From the NCBI GenBank assembly GCA_022511485.1, contig JAFLUJ010000312.1:1-13672 (forward strand): 13,672 nt of DNA. Direction: 5' to 3'. Each line of letters opens with the position of its first letter. Position 1 is the first letter of the stretch. Below are positions 5,707 to 13,651 of the stretch, piece after piece. The stretch comes from Oscillospiraceae bacterium (GTDB lineage: Bacteria > Bacillota > Clostridia > Oscillospirales > Ruminococcaceae). Below the pieces are notes generated by a model that did not search any database, was not told the DNA's origin, and saw nothing but the letters and a program-made list of their open reading frames with translations. The translations under genes were made by a program, and so were the position numbers.

Positions 5707-8241
5707 ATGAAGCTTCTTGCTATCGACGGAAACAGCATTATGAACCGTGCCTTTTACGGCATAAAAATGCTTTCCAGTAAATCGGGAGTGTACACCAACG
5801 CCATCACAGGCTTTATGAATATATATCTTGCGGCGGCACAGGAGCTTTCCCCTGATGGAATTGCTGCCGCTTTTGATATGCGTGCTCCTACTTTCAGGCA
5901 TAAAGCTGTTGAAAGCTACAAGGCTAACCGTCACGGAATGCCGGAGGAGCTTGCCGAACAGATGCCGGTCATAAAAGAGCTCCTTACTGCTCTTGGAGTT
6001 AAAGTTCTCGAATGCGAGGGCTATGAAGCAGACGACATTCTCGGCACTCTTTCAAAGATTTGCGGGAACTCCGACGGGGAGTGCTATATCCTCACCGGAG
6101 ACAGGGATTCCCTCCAGCTTATAAATGACAACGTTACCGTAATGCTCCACACATCAAAGGGAACAATAAAATACGACGAGGCAAAATTTAATGAGGACTA
6201 CGGATTTCCTCCCATTCAGCTTATCGACCTGAAAGCTCTTATGGGGGACAGCTCCGACAACATCAGCGGCGTAAAGGGTATCGGAGAAAAAACAGCCTCC
6301 CAGCTTATAAAGGACTATCACACCATCGAGCAGCTTTACTCCGCTCTGGAAAATGGCGAGGTGGACGCCACCAAGTCGGTCATCACAAAGCTTGAAGCGG
6401 GAAAATCCGACGCGGAGCAAAGCAAGTGGCTTGCTACTATTGTAAAGGACGCTCCCATTGACGGCAGCATTGATTCCTATAAATTCGGAGATAAGGACGA
6501 GGCAAAGATCTCCGAGCTTCTTTCCGGACTTGAAATGTTCAAGCTTCTGGAACGTCTCAAAATAGACCCATCCGCAGTGCCTGTGAAGTCCGCAGCGACT
6601 TCCTCAGAGAAAAGGGAGTATGAGATCGCCGGAGAATTTTCAGGGGATATTGCTTCCCTTGCCAAGGCGGCATTTCTTATAAAGGACGACATCATGCAGC
6701 TTCTTGCCGAAAATAAAATTTACACGGTCACGGAAAAAACTGCTCAGCTTGATTTCCTTTCCTCCGACTGCGAAAAGACCACCTTCGGAGCAAAGCCTGT
6801 ATATCATTTCTGCATAGAAAACAACAGGGAGCTAAAAAACATCACTGCCGATGCGGACATTATCGGATACGTCCTCAACACAAATTCATCTGAGTATACT
6901 ATAGAGAGAATGTGCGCGGAGTACGGTGCTCCCACATATCCGGAGCTTGGAGAGCTTGCGGACATTGCCGCTCTCCCCGGTCTTGCGGAGATAATGCTTG
7001 CAGAGACTGAAAGTCAGGGCATGACATGGCTTCTTAAAGAGATCGAGCTTCCCCTTACGGAAGTCCTTGCTTCTATGGAGCACTACGGCGTAAAGGTGGA
7101 CAAGGAGGGCATAAAGACTTTCGGAGAAAAGCTTACAGGGGACATCTCCGCTATTGAACAGCAGATATATTTCATGGCGGGACATGAGTTTAATATAGGG
7201 TCTCCAAAACAGCTTGGAGTTGTCCTTTTTGAAGAAATGGGACTTCCCGCGGGAAAGAAAACCAAGACAGGATATTCCACAAATGCGGAGGTCCTTGAAA
7301 ATCTCCGGGACAAGCATGAGATAGTTGACCTGATCCTGCAGTATCGCCAGCTTACGAAGCTTAACTCCACATATGTGGAGGGACTTCTCAAAGTAGTTTC
7401 TGAGGACGGCAGGGTACGCTCCCTTTTCAAGCAGACGGAAACAAGGACTGGCAGAATTTCCTCCGCAGAGCCTAATATGCAGAATATCCCCGTCCGCACC
7501 GAGCTTGGACGCAATATGCGGAAGTTCTTCACCGCTGACGACGGATACGTGCTTCTTGACGCGGATTACAGCCAGATCGAGCTGAGAATACTTTCCCATA
7601 TGAGCGGGGACAAAAATATGCAGGAGGGCTTCAACAAGGGTATGGACATCCACACCGCCACCGCCGCACAGGTCTTTGATATGCCCGCGGATATGGTCAC
7701 ATCTGAGATGAGACGGGCAGCAAAGGCGGTCAACTTCGGCATTGTTTACGGCATAGGAGCATTTTCACTTTCAAAGGATATAGATGTTTCCGTTGCGGAA
7801 GCAGACAGGTATATAAAAAATTATCTTGCGCGGTATCCGGCAGTCCGTGATTTTATGGATAAGACCGTAGAGGACGCAAAAGCCACCGGCTATGCTGTGA
7901 CGATGTTCGGACGCCGCAGACCCATTCCGGAGCTTAAAAATTCAAACAAGAACATTCAGGCTTTCGGGAAACGTGCGGCAATGAACGCTCCTATTCAGGG
8001 TACGGCTGCGGATATAATCAAGATCGCCATGATAAAGGTCTACAGACGGCTCAAAGAGGAGAAGCTTGACGCAAGACTTATTTTACAGGTCCATGACGAG
8101 CTTATCATAGAGGTAAGCGAAAAGGACGCGGAGCGTGCCGCTGCGGTTCTTGGCGAGGAAATGAGAAACGCCGTCAAGCTGGACATTCCCCTCACCGCAG
8201 ATGTCTCCAAAGGAAAAACATGGTATGATTCTAAACAGTAA
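5707..8241 (+). CDS. polA: DNA polymerase I
   Basis: 844 residues. It fills repair gaps and replaces RNA primers on Okazaki fragments. The start is ATG 5707 because GGAG (5696-5699) lies 7 nt away; ATG 5701 (two codons upstream) is too close to it. The N-terminal 5'-nuclease domain (1-290) has its acidic motifs: EADDILG, TGDRDSLQL (130-138) and GDSSDNISGVKGIGEKTA (180-197). The middle 3'-5' exonuclease region (about 300-470) is short and lacks the FDTET catalytic motif, so proofreading is probably absent, as in many Bacillota PolA proteins. The polymerase domain has motif A DADYSQIEL (from 618), motif B RRAAKAVNFGIVYG (669-682) and motif C QVHDE (794-798). It follows the lipoprotein gene by 2 nt and precedes a small gene by 11 nt. 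Confidence 0.98.
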   Translation: MKLLAIDGNSIMNRAFYGIKMLSSKSGVYTNAITGFMNIYLAAAQELSPDGIAAAFDMRAPTFRHKAVESYKANRHGMPEELAEQMPVIKELLTALGVKVLECEGYEADDILGTLSKICGNSDGECYILTGDRDSLQLINDNVTVMLHTSKGTIKYDEAKFNEDYGFPPIQLIDLKALMGDSSDNISGVKGIGEKTASQLIKDYHTIEQLYSALENGEVDATKSVITKLEAGKSDAEQSKWLATIVKDAPIDGSIDSYKFGDKDEAKISELLSGLEMFKLLERLKIDPSAVPVKSAATSSEKREYEIAGEFSGDIASLAKAAFLIKDDIMQLLAENKIYTVTEKTAQLDFLSSDCEKTTFGAKPVYHFCIENNRELKNITADADIIGYVLNTNSSEYTIERMCAEYGAPTYPELGELADIAALPGLAEIMLAETESQGMTWLLKEIELPLTEVLASMEHYGVKVDKEGIKTFGEKLTGDISAIEQQIYFMAGHEFNIGSPKQLGVVLFEEMGLPAGKKTKTGYSTNAEVLENLRDKHEIVDLILQYRQLTKLNSTYVEGLLKVVSEDGRVRSLFKQTETRTGRISSAEPNMQNIPVRTELGRNMRKFFTADDGYVLLDADYSQIELRILSHMSGDKNMQEGFNKGMDIHTATAAQVFDMPADMVTSEMRRAAKAVNFGIVYGIGAFSLSKDIDVSVAEADRYIKNYLARYPAVRDFMDKTVEDAKATGYAVTMFGRRRPIPELKNSNKNIQAFGKRAAMNAPIQGTAADIIKIAMIKVYRRLKEEKLDARLILQVHDELIIEVSEKDAERAAAVLGEEMRNAVKLDIPLTADVSKGKTWYDSKQ

Positions 8242-8252
8242 GGACTGATTTT

Positions 8253-8570
8253 ATGAGCGAACGAGTTTTCAAAATACCGGAATTTGAGTATTTCGATATG
8301 GGAGGAAAGTACAGCGGCTGCAAACGGGGCACAAAGCAGGACGACTTCAATTTCCGCTTTACACCCGGCGAAAAGCTTTCCGCACAGATATGGTACGGTA
8401 TAAACTGCTTCGACAAGTCCGAGCTTGTCACCGAAGCAGAGTTTGAAATATCCCGGGACGGCTACCACGCTGCCTGCGACTGGGTGGAGGAGCAGTTCAA
8501 AGTCTGGAACAAAGACCACGACCTCCTTTCCCCCGGAATGGGATATTGGAGTATCTCCGATAACAAATAA
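8253..8570 (+). CDS. Small uncharacterised protein downstream of polA
   Basis: 105 residues with no signal peptide, membrane segment or motif I recognise. It starts at ATG 8253, 8 nt after AAGGA, which overlaps the polA stop, and only 11 nt after polA. It is therefore probably translated from the same transcript. Composition is that of a soluble cytoplasmic protein rich in aromatic residues (FEYFDMGGKYSGCKRGTK; GYHAACDWVEEQF; WNKDHD), and base composition matches its neighbours, supporting a real gene. No function is proposed. A 4-bp stem (GGAG/CTCC) near its end is too weak to be a terminator. Confidence 0.75.
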   Translation: MSERVFKIPEFEYFDMGGKYSGCKRGTKQDDFNFRFTPGEKLSAQIWYGINCFDKSELVTEAEFEISRDGYHAACDWVEEQFKVWNKDHDLLSPGMGYWSISDNK

Positions 8571-8634
8571 ATATACTATAGGCAAATTATCATATATTAA
8601 TTACATTTTGTAAATCAGAAAGGAAGTATGCACA

Positions 8635-9624
8635 ATGTCAAAAACAACAAATTGGGGAATCATGGCAACAGGAAAGATCGCCCATACCTTTGCAAAAGCG
8701 GTGGGTTTCGTGGAGGATGCAAAGCTCTACGCCTGTGCTTCAAGAACGCAGGAAAAGGCTCAGGAGTTCGGCTCTCTGTACGGAGCGGAAAAATCTTACG
8801 GAAGCTACGAACAGCTTGCCGCTGACCCGAACGTTGACATTATCTACATCGCTTCCCCTATGAGCTGTCACTACGAAAACGTGAAGCTCTGCTTTGAGCA
8901 TGGGAAAAACGTCCTCTGTGAGAAAAGCATTACCCTGAACATCTCCCAGCTTGACGAGCTTATCTCCATTGCAAAGGAGAAAAACCTCTTTTTCATGGAA
9001 GCCATGTGGATGAAGTGCCTCCCTGCTTTTCTCAAAGCAAAGGAGTGGTTTGCCGCAGGAAAGATCGGAGAAATAAAAGCTATCCGTGCGGATTTCTCCA
9101 ATCCCGTGGAGTTTGACCCTAACGACAGACTTTTCCGTCCCGACCTTGGCGGAGGAGCTCTCCTTGACCTTGGAGTGTATCCAATAAGTCTCATTACCGC
9201 TTTCCTTGGATTTGAACCGGTGGAGATAAATTCCTCCGCAAATATTGGAGGTCTTGGCGTAGATATGGACGAAGCGGTCATTATGAAATACAAAAACGCC
9301 TATGCAAGCTTTGTTGCCGGATTCGACATTGAAAACGAAAACCGTGCTGTCATTGTGGGAGACAAGGGCAGGATCGCTTTCGACCCGTGGTTCTTCTGCG
9401 CAAGCACTGTCAGACTTTACGACAAGGACGGCAAGCTCGTGGAAGAGAGCATCACTCCCCACCTTTGCAACGGCTACGAGTACGAGATAATGGAGTGTCA
9501 GAAGTGCATGGAATCGGGCTTAAAGGAAAGCCGTCTGAATCCGCTGTCCGAGACTAAGGCTATCATGAAGATCATGGATGGTCTGAGAAAATCATGGGGA
9601 TTTTCCTATGCAGAAGAAGGATGA
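8635..9624 (+). CDS. Gfo/Idh/MocA family NAD(P)-dependent oxidoreductase
   Basis: 329 residues, normal for the family. These enzymes oxidise or reduce sugars, inositols or related polyols using NAD(P). The N-terminal Rossmann domain starts NWGIMATGKIA (6-16), a variant of the usual GxGxxA nucleotide loop. The catalytic lysine motif is CEKS (95-98, more often EKP). The C-terminal alpha/beta domain begins near 125 and contains GGGALLDLGVYPI (172-184), the conserved region carrying the Asp and Tyr of the active site. EAMWMKCLPAF (122-132) resembles the dihydrodiol-dehydrogenase-like subgroup. The substrate cannot be told. ATG 8635 follows AAAGGAAG (8619-8626) at 8 nt. A 64-nt gap separates it from the previous gene; I see no strong promoter in it. 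Confidence 0.92.
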   Translation: MSKTTNWGIMATGKIAHTFAKAVGFVEDAKLYACASRTQEKAQEFGSLYGAEKSYGSYEQLAADPNVDIIYIASPMSCHYENVKLCFEHGKNVLCEKSITLNISQLDELISIAKEKNLFFMEAMWMKCLPAFLKAKEWFAAGKIGEIKAIRADFSNPVEFDPNDRLFRPDLGGGALLDLGVYPISLITAFLGFEPVEINSSANIGGLGVDMDEAVIMKYKNAYASFVAGFDIENENRAVIVGDKGRIAFDPWFFCASTVRLYDKDGKLVEESITPHLCNGYEYEIMECQKCMESGLKESRLNPLSETKAIMKIMDGLRKSWGFSYAEEG

Positions 9625-9655
9625 CTTCGTCCATCGCTAAGAAAGTGAGGGTGAC

Positions 9656-10150
9656 ATGAAAAAATATATCATATGTATCGTGATACTCAGCGTATGTCTT
9701 GTGGGCGCATTAGCATTGATAGTCTATATAGATAATGATAAAAACGATGTAATTGACGAATTGGATAATACACAGAAAGCTCACCAGAGATTTTATCTTA
9801 CTCAGATTGAGATGTCAAATTATGTGACGGAGCATTATGATGATATAATTTCTTTCAGCAATGAGCTGACAGCAGATTTTAATTATGAGCATGATGATAT
9901 AGAAATAGATTATGGACAATACAAAGACCTGATGGATAAATATGATCTGTCAGACTTTTATAAGTATAATGATGACGGTTCATGTATTACAGTGTTAAGT
10001 AACAATACAGTTAAATTTCAATACTGTGCGATCATATTTATTGATTACGATGATTTTCGTGCTTTCAGCTTTAATGTTGAAAATGGAAAAGTAGTCTTTA
10101 CACCTTACATGAAGATTTATGATCAGGACATCAACAGGACACTAATGTGA
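9656..10150 (+). CDS. Small membrane-anchored protein of unknown function
   Basis: 164 residues. A single hydrophobic segment at about 4-24 follows two lysines and has no lipobox cysteine in the right context, so this is a signal anchor with the remainder outside the cell. Residues 25-60 look helical (NDVIDELDNTQKAHQRFYLTQ). The rest is acidic and tyrosine-rich with beta-like stretches at the C-terminus. ATG 9656 follows GAGG (9647-9650) at 5 nt. The gene is clearly more AT-rich than its neighbours, suggesting recent acquisition or relaxed constraint. I do not recognise the family. Confidence 0.75.
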   Translation: MKKYIICIVILSVCLVGALALIVYIDNDKNDVIDELDNTQKAHQRFYLTQIEMSNYVTEHYDDIISFSNELTADFNYEHDDIEIDYGQYKDLMDKYDLSDFYKYNDDGSCITVLSNNTVKFQYCAIIFIDYDDFRAFSFNVENGKVVFTPYMKIYDQDINRTLM

Positions 10151-10159
10151 AAGGAGACC

Positions 10160-10175
10160 GCTCCCGCTCAGGAGC
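10160..10175 (+). promoter_or_regulatory. Hairpin enclosing the ribosome binding site of the EamA gene
   Basis: GCTCC (10160-10164) is complementary to GGAGC (10171-10175) across a 6-nt loop, and GGAGC includes the best Shine-Dalgarno sequence for ATG 10187. Folding would hide the site. The 5-bp stem is short and the spacing to the ATG is long (11-12 nt), so weak constitutive initiation is as likely as regulation. Confidence 0.3.
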
Positions 10176-10186
10176 ATGACACTTTT

Positions 10187-11047
10187 ATGAAAATAAGCAA
10201 AAAAACAGCAGCGGTACTATTTATAATAGTATCCGCGCTGTGCTTTACGGGAATGAACGCCTGCGTGCGGCTGTCCGGAGACCTTCCCTCATTGCAGAAA
10301 GCCTTTTTCCGGAACTTCATGGCGGCTATCTTCGCGGCAATAATGCTTGTAAAAGAGCACGCCCCTGTAAAAATACAAAAGGGCTGCGGAGTGGCAATGC
10401 TCATGCGTGCAGTCTGTGGAACAGTGGGAGTTCTCTGCAATTTTTACGCCGTGGATCACCTTGCTCTTTCGGACGCTTCCATGCTTAATAAGCTGTCCCC
10501 ATTTTTCGCCGTGGTGTTTTCCATACTGATACTTAAAGAGAAAGTGACCCTGCCACAAGCGGCAGCAATCGCAGCGGCGTTCATTGGAAGCCTTTTCATA
10601 ATACGCCCCACATTTTCAAATATGGAGCTTATACCCTCCATTGTTGGCTTTACCGGAGGAATGGGCGCAGGAGCGGCATACACATTTGTCCGGTACATGA
10701 AGCAGCGGGGAGAAAACAGCGCTCTTATCGTGTTCTGTTTCTCCATCTTTTCCTGCACCGTCACACTGCCGTTTATGATAATGGGATTCGTCCCAATGAG
10801 CGCAAAGCAGCTTGGGATACTCCTTTTAGCGGGGATATTTGCCGCCGGCGGACAGTTTGCCATAACCGGAGCTTACTCCCTTGCCCCGGCACGGGAGGTA
10901 TCGGTGTACGACTACTCCCAGGTAATTTTCTCAGCAATAACCGGATACTTTTTATTTGAACAGATACCAGTCCCCTTTAGCATTATAGGATATGTGATAA
11001 TAATTTCCGCAGCTGTATGGACGTTCTTTTATAATAATAAGCAATAA
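10187..11047 (+). CDS. EamA/DMT-family permease
   Basis: 286 residues, typical for the drug/metabolite transporter superfamily: ten predicted membrane helices arranged as two EamA repeats (about 5-135 and 150-280). The first repeat has the characteristic segment SDASMLNKLSPFFAVVFSILILKE (about 96-119). The second has the matching APAREVSVYDYSQVIFSAITGYFLFEQ near its end. Such proteins move amino acids, cofactors or small metabolites across the inner membrane; the substrate is not readable here. ATG 10187 lies 12 nt after AGGAG. It begins 36 nt after the preceding gene and is probably co-transcribed with it. No terminator is evident before the promoter at 11076. Confidence 0.92.
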   Translation: MKISKKTAAVLFIIVSALCFTGMNACVRLSGDLPSLQKAFFRNFMAAIFAAIMLVKEHAPVKIQKGCGVAMLMRAVCGTVGVLCNFYAVDHLALSDASMLNKLSPFFAVVFSILILKEKVTLPQAAAIAAAFIGSLFIIRPTFSNMELIPSIVGFTGGMGAGAAYTFVRYMKQRGENSALIVFCFSIFSCTVTLPFMIMGFVPMSAKQLGILLLAGIFAAGGQFAITGAYSLAPAREVSVYDYSQVIFSAITGYFLFEQIPVPFSIIGYVIIISAAVWTFFYNNKQ

Positions 11048-11075
11048 CAATAATTTATACCAGCCAGCAGACTGC

Positions 11076-11104
11076 TTGACAATTTACGACAGTCATGCTA
11101 TAAT
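11076..11104 (+). promoter_or_regulatory. Perfect consensus sigma-A promoter of the B12-uptake operon
   Basis: TTGACA (11076-11081) and TATAAT (11099-11104) are both exact consensus with a 17-nt spacer. The expected start is near 11111, giving a leader of about 470 nt before the first codon at 11580. A perfect promoter fits an operon whose control lies after initiation, at the riboswitch. Confidence 0.9.
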
Positions 11105-11217
11105 AATACTAATTCTAAATCAAACAATAGACAAAGTCTATCTTTTGGTTGAGAATATAGTATAGTGACGTTGATTCCGGATCAATATATTTTCAGTAAC
11201 TTGTAAAACAAAATAAC
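11105..11217 (+). other. Upstream leader segment before the riboswitch
   Basis: This stretch is about 110 nt of AT-rich leader between promoter and aptamer. It holds two small inverted repeats: ATAGAC/GTCTAT with an AAA loop (11127-11141), and TTGAT/ATCAA around TCCGG near 11172. I see no coding frame with a ribosome binding site and no known RNA motif. Many cobalamin riboswitches start closer to the transcription start, so the extra length may be meaningful. Confidence 0.5.
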
Positions 11218-11396
11218 GACAGCAGGTGTCCTTTATTCCGTTTTTTTCGGAAGGAAAGGGTGAAAAGGGAAACAGGTGCAAGTCCTGTACGAACTCGTCA
11301 CCGTAACTATGGAGTGAGGAAAGAATTATGTCACTGATAATATCGGGAAGACCTTTCCAAGCGTTGATATTTAAGTCGGGAGACCTGCCTGCAGTC
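11218..11396 (+). ncRNA. Cobalamin riboswitch aptamer
   Basis: The conserved core is readable. AGGGTGAAAAGGGAAACAGG (about 11257-11276) corresponds to the junction with the invariant GGGAA and GGTGCAAGTCC. GTCACCGTAACTATGG (about 11298-11313) corresponds to the CGCCACUGU region. AGTCGGGAGACCTGCC (11374-11389) is the B12 box. Closing helix P1 can form between 11218-11226 and 11388-11396 with 8 of 9 pairs. At 179 nt it is of normal size. The downstream BtuF and BtuC-like genes are classic targets. Cobalamin binding normally represses them. Confidence 0.93.
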
Positions 11397-11402
11397 GGTA
11401 CA

Positions 11403-11435
11403 GAAATTACGCTGTTATTTTTACAGCGTAATTTC
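11403..11435 (+). promoter_or_regulatory. Perfect 13-bp hairpin after the B12 box (expression-platform element)
   Basis: GAAATTACGCTGT (11403-11415) pairs exactly with 11423-11435 across the 7-nt loop TATTTTT. No T-run follows, so it is not itself a terminator. Directly after P1 it occupies the place of the P13 hairpin that forms the kissing-loop contact in class I cobalamin riboswitches. It could also act as an antiterminator. The exact role is an inference from position. Confidence 0.6.
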
Positions 11436-11463
11436 AATGTCGCGAGTAATCGGCAGTACATTT

Positions 11464-11503
11464 AAACGGATGTGAAAATGTTCTTTTTCATGTGCGTCTT
11501 TTT
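11464..11503 (+). terminator. Candidate intrinsic terminator of the riboswitch
   Basis: ACGGATGTGAAAA (11466-11478) pairs with TTTTCATGTGCGT (11485-11497) with one mismatch and two G-T wobbles, across a 6-nt loop. The run CTTTTT (11498-11503) follows at once. Lying between aptamer and start codon, it would allow control by premature termination. The stem is only moderately GC-rich, so strength is uncertain. Confidence 0.65.
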
Positions 11504-11579
11504 GTCATGCGCTTTTACTTAGGTAGGGGTGCAATTTTTATTGCTGCAGCCTCAATACAAAAAGAAAGGAAAGTTAAAA

Positions 11580-12581
11580 ATGAATCTCAGAAAAATCACT
11601 GCACTTATATCCGCTGCCGCTCTGGCTCTGTCACTGACAGCCTGCCGGGACGACTACACCAAGGACGGCGGACAGATCACCACAGCCATCATCACAACAG
11701 AAGAAACCGTCGTCGAGACCGGCGAGGTCGCAGACTTCGGCGCAAGACTTATTGCAGACCGTGAGGGCGGAACTATTCAAATACCGGATTCTATTGATAC
11801 CATTGTTTCTACAGCTCCTTCCATAACAGAAATTCTCGTAGGTCTTGGCATAGGAGACAAGATAATTGCTGCCGATCTTTATTCCTCCGATGTTTCCGGA
11901 GTTGACCCGTCCATCTGTACTATCGACTTTTTCAACCTTAATATTGAAGAGCTTGCGGCGCTTTCTCCCGACGTCATTATAATAAACGGCATTTCAGTGG
12001 GAGCGGGACAAGACCCTTACTCCGCTCTTAAAGACGCAGGGATAAACGTTATCTACATTCCCACATCCGAATCCATTGACGCAATAAAGAAGGATATTGA
12101 ATTTCTCGCCGGATATACAGGAACTGAGGAAAAGGGGGAAGCTCTTATCAAGGATATTGATTCCGCCGTTGCAGATATTTCAGCAAAGGCAGCGGAAGTC
12201 CCATTGAAAAGATCCGTATATTTTGAGGTAAGCGAAGCTCCCTATCTTTACTCCTGCGGAAGCGGGACATTCATAAACGAGGTCATAGAGCTTGTAGGAG
12301 CTGAAAATATTTACGCCGGAGAAACAGGCTGGATTTCAAACTCCGAGGAAAGCGTTATCGCCGCAAACCCTGACGTTATCATTACCAATGTGTCCTATGA
12401 CGGCTACGATTTCAACGAAATAAAAAGCCGTGCCGGCTGGGAAAACATCGCTGCTGTAAAAAACGGAGACGTATACAGCGTTGATCCAAACACCACCGGA
12501 CGTCCCTCACAACATATAGTTGACGGAATGTATGAGATCGCCAGAGCGATCTACCCGAATGTTTATTACGTAAAAGATTGA
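11580..12581 (+). CDS. btuF: Cobalamin/corrinoid ABC transporter substrate-binding lipoprotein (BtuF-like)
   Basis: 333 residues. ATG 11580 is chosen over an upstream in-frame ATG at 11529 because AAAGGAA (11565-11572) sits about 8 nt away. This start also yields a proper lipoprotein signal, MNLRKITALISAAALALSLTAC, with lipobox LTA-Cys22. A short Thr/Glu-rich linker leads into a type III periplasmic-binding fold (Peripla_BP_2): STAPSITEILVGLGIGDKIIAAD in the first lobe, LSPDVIIINGISV at the lobe end, then a long connecting helix and a second lobe (YLYSCGSGTFINEVIELVGAENIY; ANPDVIITNVSYDG). It captures the ligand outside the membrane and passes it to the permease. The family also binds haem and siderophores; the riboswitch points to cobalamin. 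The stop is 2 nt before the permease start. Confidence 0.9.
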   Translation: MNLRKITALISAAALALSLTACRDDYTKDGGQITTAIITTEETVVETGEVADFGARLIADREGGTIQIPDSIDTIVSTAPSITEILVGLGIGDKIIAADLYSSDVSGVDPSICTIDFFNLNIEELAALSPDVIIINGISVGAGQDPYSALKDAGINVIYIPTSESIDAIKKDIEFLAGYTGTEEKGEALIKDIDSAVADISAKAAEVPLKRSVYFEVSEAPYLYSCGSGTFINEVIELVGAENIYAGETGWISNSEESVIAANPDVIITNVSYDGYDFNEIKSRAGWENIAAVKNGDVYSVDPNTTGRPSQHIVDGMYEIARAIYPNVYYVKD

Positions 12582-12583
12582 AA

Positions 12584-13609
12584 ATGAAAATAACAAAAGG
12601 AATAATTATTGCGATCGCATCCATTGCCGCGTCATTGGCAGTCATAATATTGGGAATAGCAGCGGGAAGCGTTTTTGTCCCCCTGATACACATTATCCGC
12701 ATTATCGGGAATATGCTTTTCGGGACTGACCCTGAGGGAATTCCTGAAACCTACGTCAGCATAATCCGGGAGATACGTTTCCCCAGAGTTTTGCTGGGCT
12801 TCCTTACAGGAGCGGCACTTTCAGTCTGCGGGACTACAGTCCAGTCGGTATTGAAAAATCCGCTTGCGTCCCCCTTTACTCTGGGAGTGTCAAGCGGAGC
12901 TTCCCTTGGTGCAGGCATAGTCATAGCCGGCGAGCTGACATTTCTGGGAAGCTTTACCCTCCCTGCCGCAGGACTTATTTTCGGTATCGGAACAATGTTT
13001 CTTATGGTGGCGTTTGCATCAAAAATAGACAGAACTCTGCAAGGCAGCACAATTGTACTGACCGGCATGGTTCTGTCACTGTTCATAAACGGGATAGTTT
13101 CGGTGATGGCGAATGCAAAAAACGAAAAGTACAAGCAGATCATGAAATGGCAGACCGGAAGCTTTTCCGGAAGAAAGTGGGACTACACTGCTATCCTTGC
13201 CATTGTGTTCGTTGTATGCTTTATTTTTATGCTGACAAAAGCCCGGGATATGGATCTGCTGACCTTTGGGGACGAGCAGGCAAAAGGCGTGGGACTTAAC
13301 GTAAAGGCAGCGAAAATATCCCTGCTTATTGCAGCGGCAGTTCTTTCGGGAACAGCGGTGTCCTTTGCAGGAGTGATAGGATTTGTTGATCTGGTCGCTC
13401 CCCATATAGCAAGGCGGATATTCGGAGCAAAGCACAAGCTTCTTCTGCCAATGTCAGCAGTTATCGGAGGGATATTCATGGTGCTGTGCGATCTTGCAGC
13501 GCGGACTGTCATAACTCCCAACGAGCTTCCGGTAGGCGCGGTTACATCCCTTATCGGAGCGCCGTTCTTCACATGGGTATTTTTCAAGCGCAGGAAAGAT
13601 AAATCATAA
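12584..13609 (+). CDS. btuC: FecCD/BtuC-family ABC transporter permease
   Basis: 341 residues and about ten membrane helices, normal for BtuC/FecD. Family signatures are REIRFPRVLLGFLTGAALSVCG with GTTVQSVLKNPLASPFTLGVSSGASLGA (about 63-108), MKWQTGSFSG (about 186-195), and the cytoplasmic coupling region GVIGFVDLVAPHIARRIFG (about 265-283), which contacts the ATPase. LPVGAVTSLIGAPFF lies near the C-terminus. I prefer ATG 12584; a TTG at 12578 overlapping the previous stop is possible. There is no good Shine-Dalgarno, so initiation is probably coupled to btuF translation 2 nt upstream. The ATPase (BtuD-like) expected next is not in the window. Cobalamin specificity is inferred from the riboswitch. 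Confidence 0.93.
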   Translation: MKITKGIIIAIASIAASLAVIILGIAAGSVFVPLIHIIRIIGNMLFGTDPEGIPETYVSIIREIRFPRVLLGFLTGAALSVCGTTVQSVLKNPLASPFTLGVSSGASLGAGIVIAGELTFLGSFTLPAAGLIFGIGTMFLMVAFASKIDRTLQGSTIVLTGMVLSLFINGIVSVMANAKNEKYKQIMKWQTGSFSGRKWDYTAILAIVFVVCFIFMLTKARDMDLLTFGDEQAKGVGLNVKAAKISLLIAAAVLSGTAVSFAGVIGFVDLVAPHIARRIFGAKHKLLLPMSAVIGGIFMVLCDLAARTVITPNELPVGAVTSLIGAPFFTWVFFKRRKDKS

Positions 13610-13626
13610 TTTGCGGGGAAGTTTTT

Positions 13627-13651
13627 CAATTTTGCGCTGTGCGCAAAATTG
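13627..13651. repeat. Perfect 11-bp hairpin downstream of the permease
   Basis: CAATTTTGCGC (13627-13637) and GCGCAAAATTG (13641-13651) are exact complements around the loop TGT, 17 nt after the permease stop. No T-run follows on either strand, so it is not a standard intrinsic terminator. It may stabilise the mRNA 3' end, be an extragenic palindromic repeat, or be one end of a larger element cut off by the window edge. Confidence 0.65.

Noticed and set aside
6886..7653. Minus-strand open frame of 255 codons inside polA
   Set aside because: It lies wholly antisense to well-conserved PolA sequence, has no ribosome binding site and no recognisable protein features; it is a shadow of codon bias.
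8740..9462. Minus-strand open frame of 240 codons inside the oxidoreductase gene
   Set aside because: Antisense to a clearly conserved Gfo/Idh/MocA protein, with no initiation signals.
11403..11435. Perfect 13-bp hairpin as the riboswitch terminator
   Set aside because: No U-tract follows; the hairpin at 11466-11497 with CTTTTT fits better.
13627..13651. Perfect hairpin as an intrinsic terminator of the B12 operon
   Set aside because: Followed by GTCTAG on the plus strand and by AAAAAC on the minus strand, so it lacks a U-tract in either direction.
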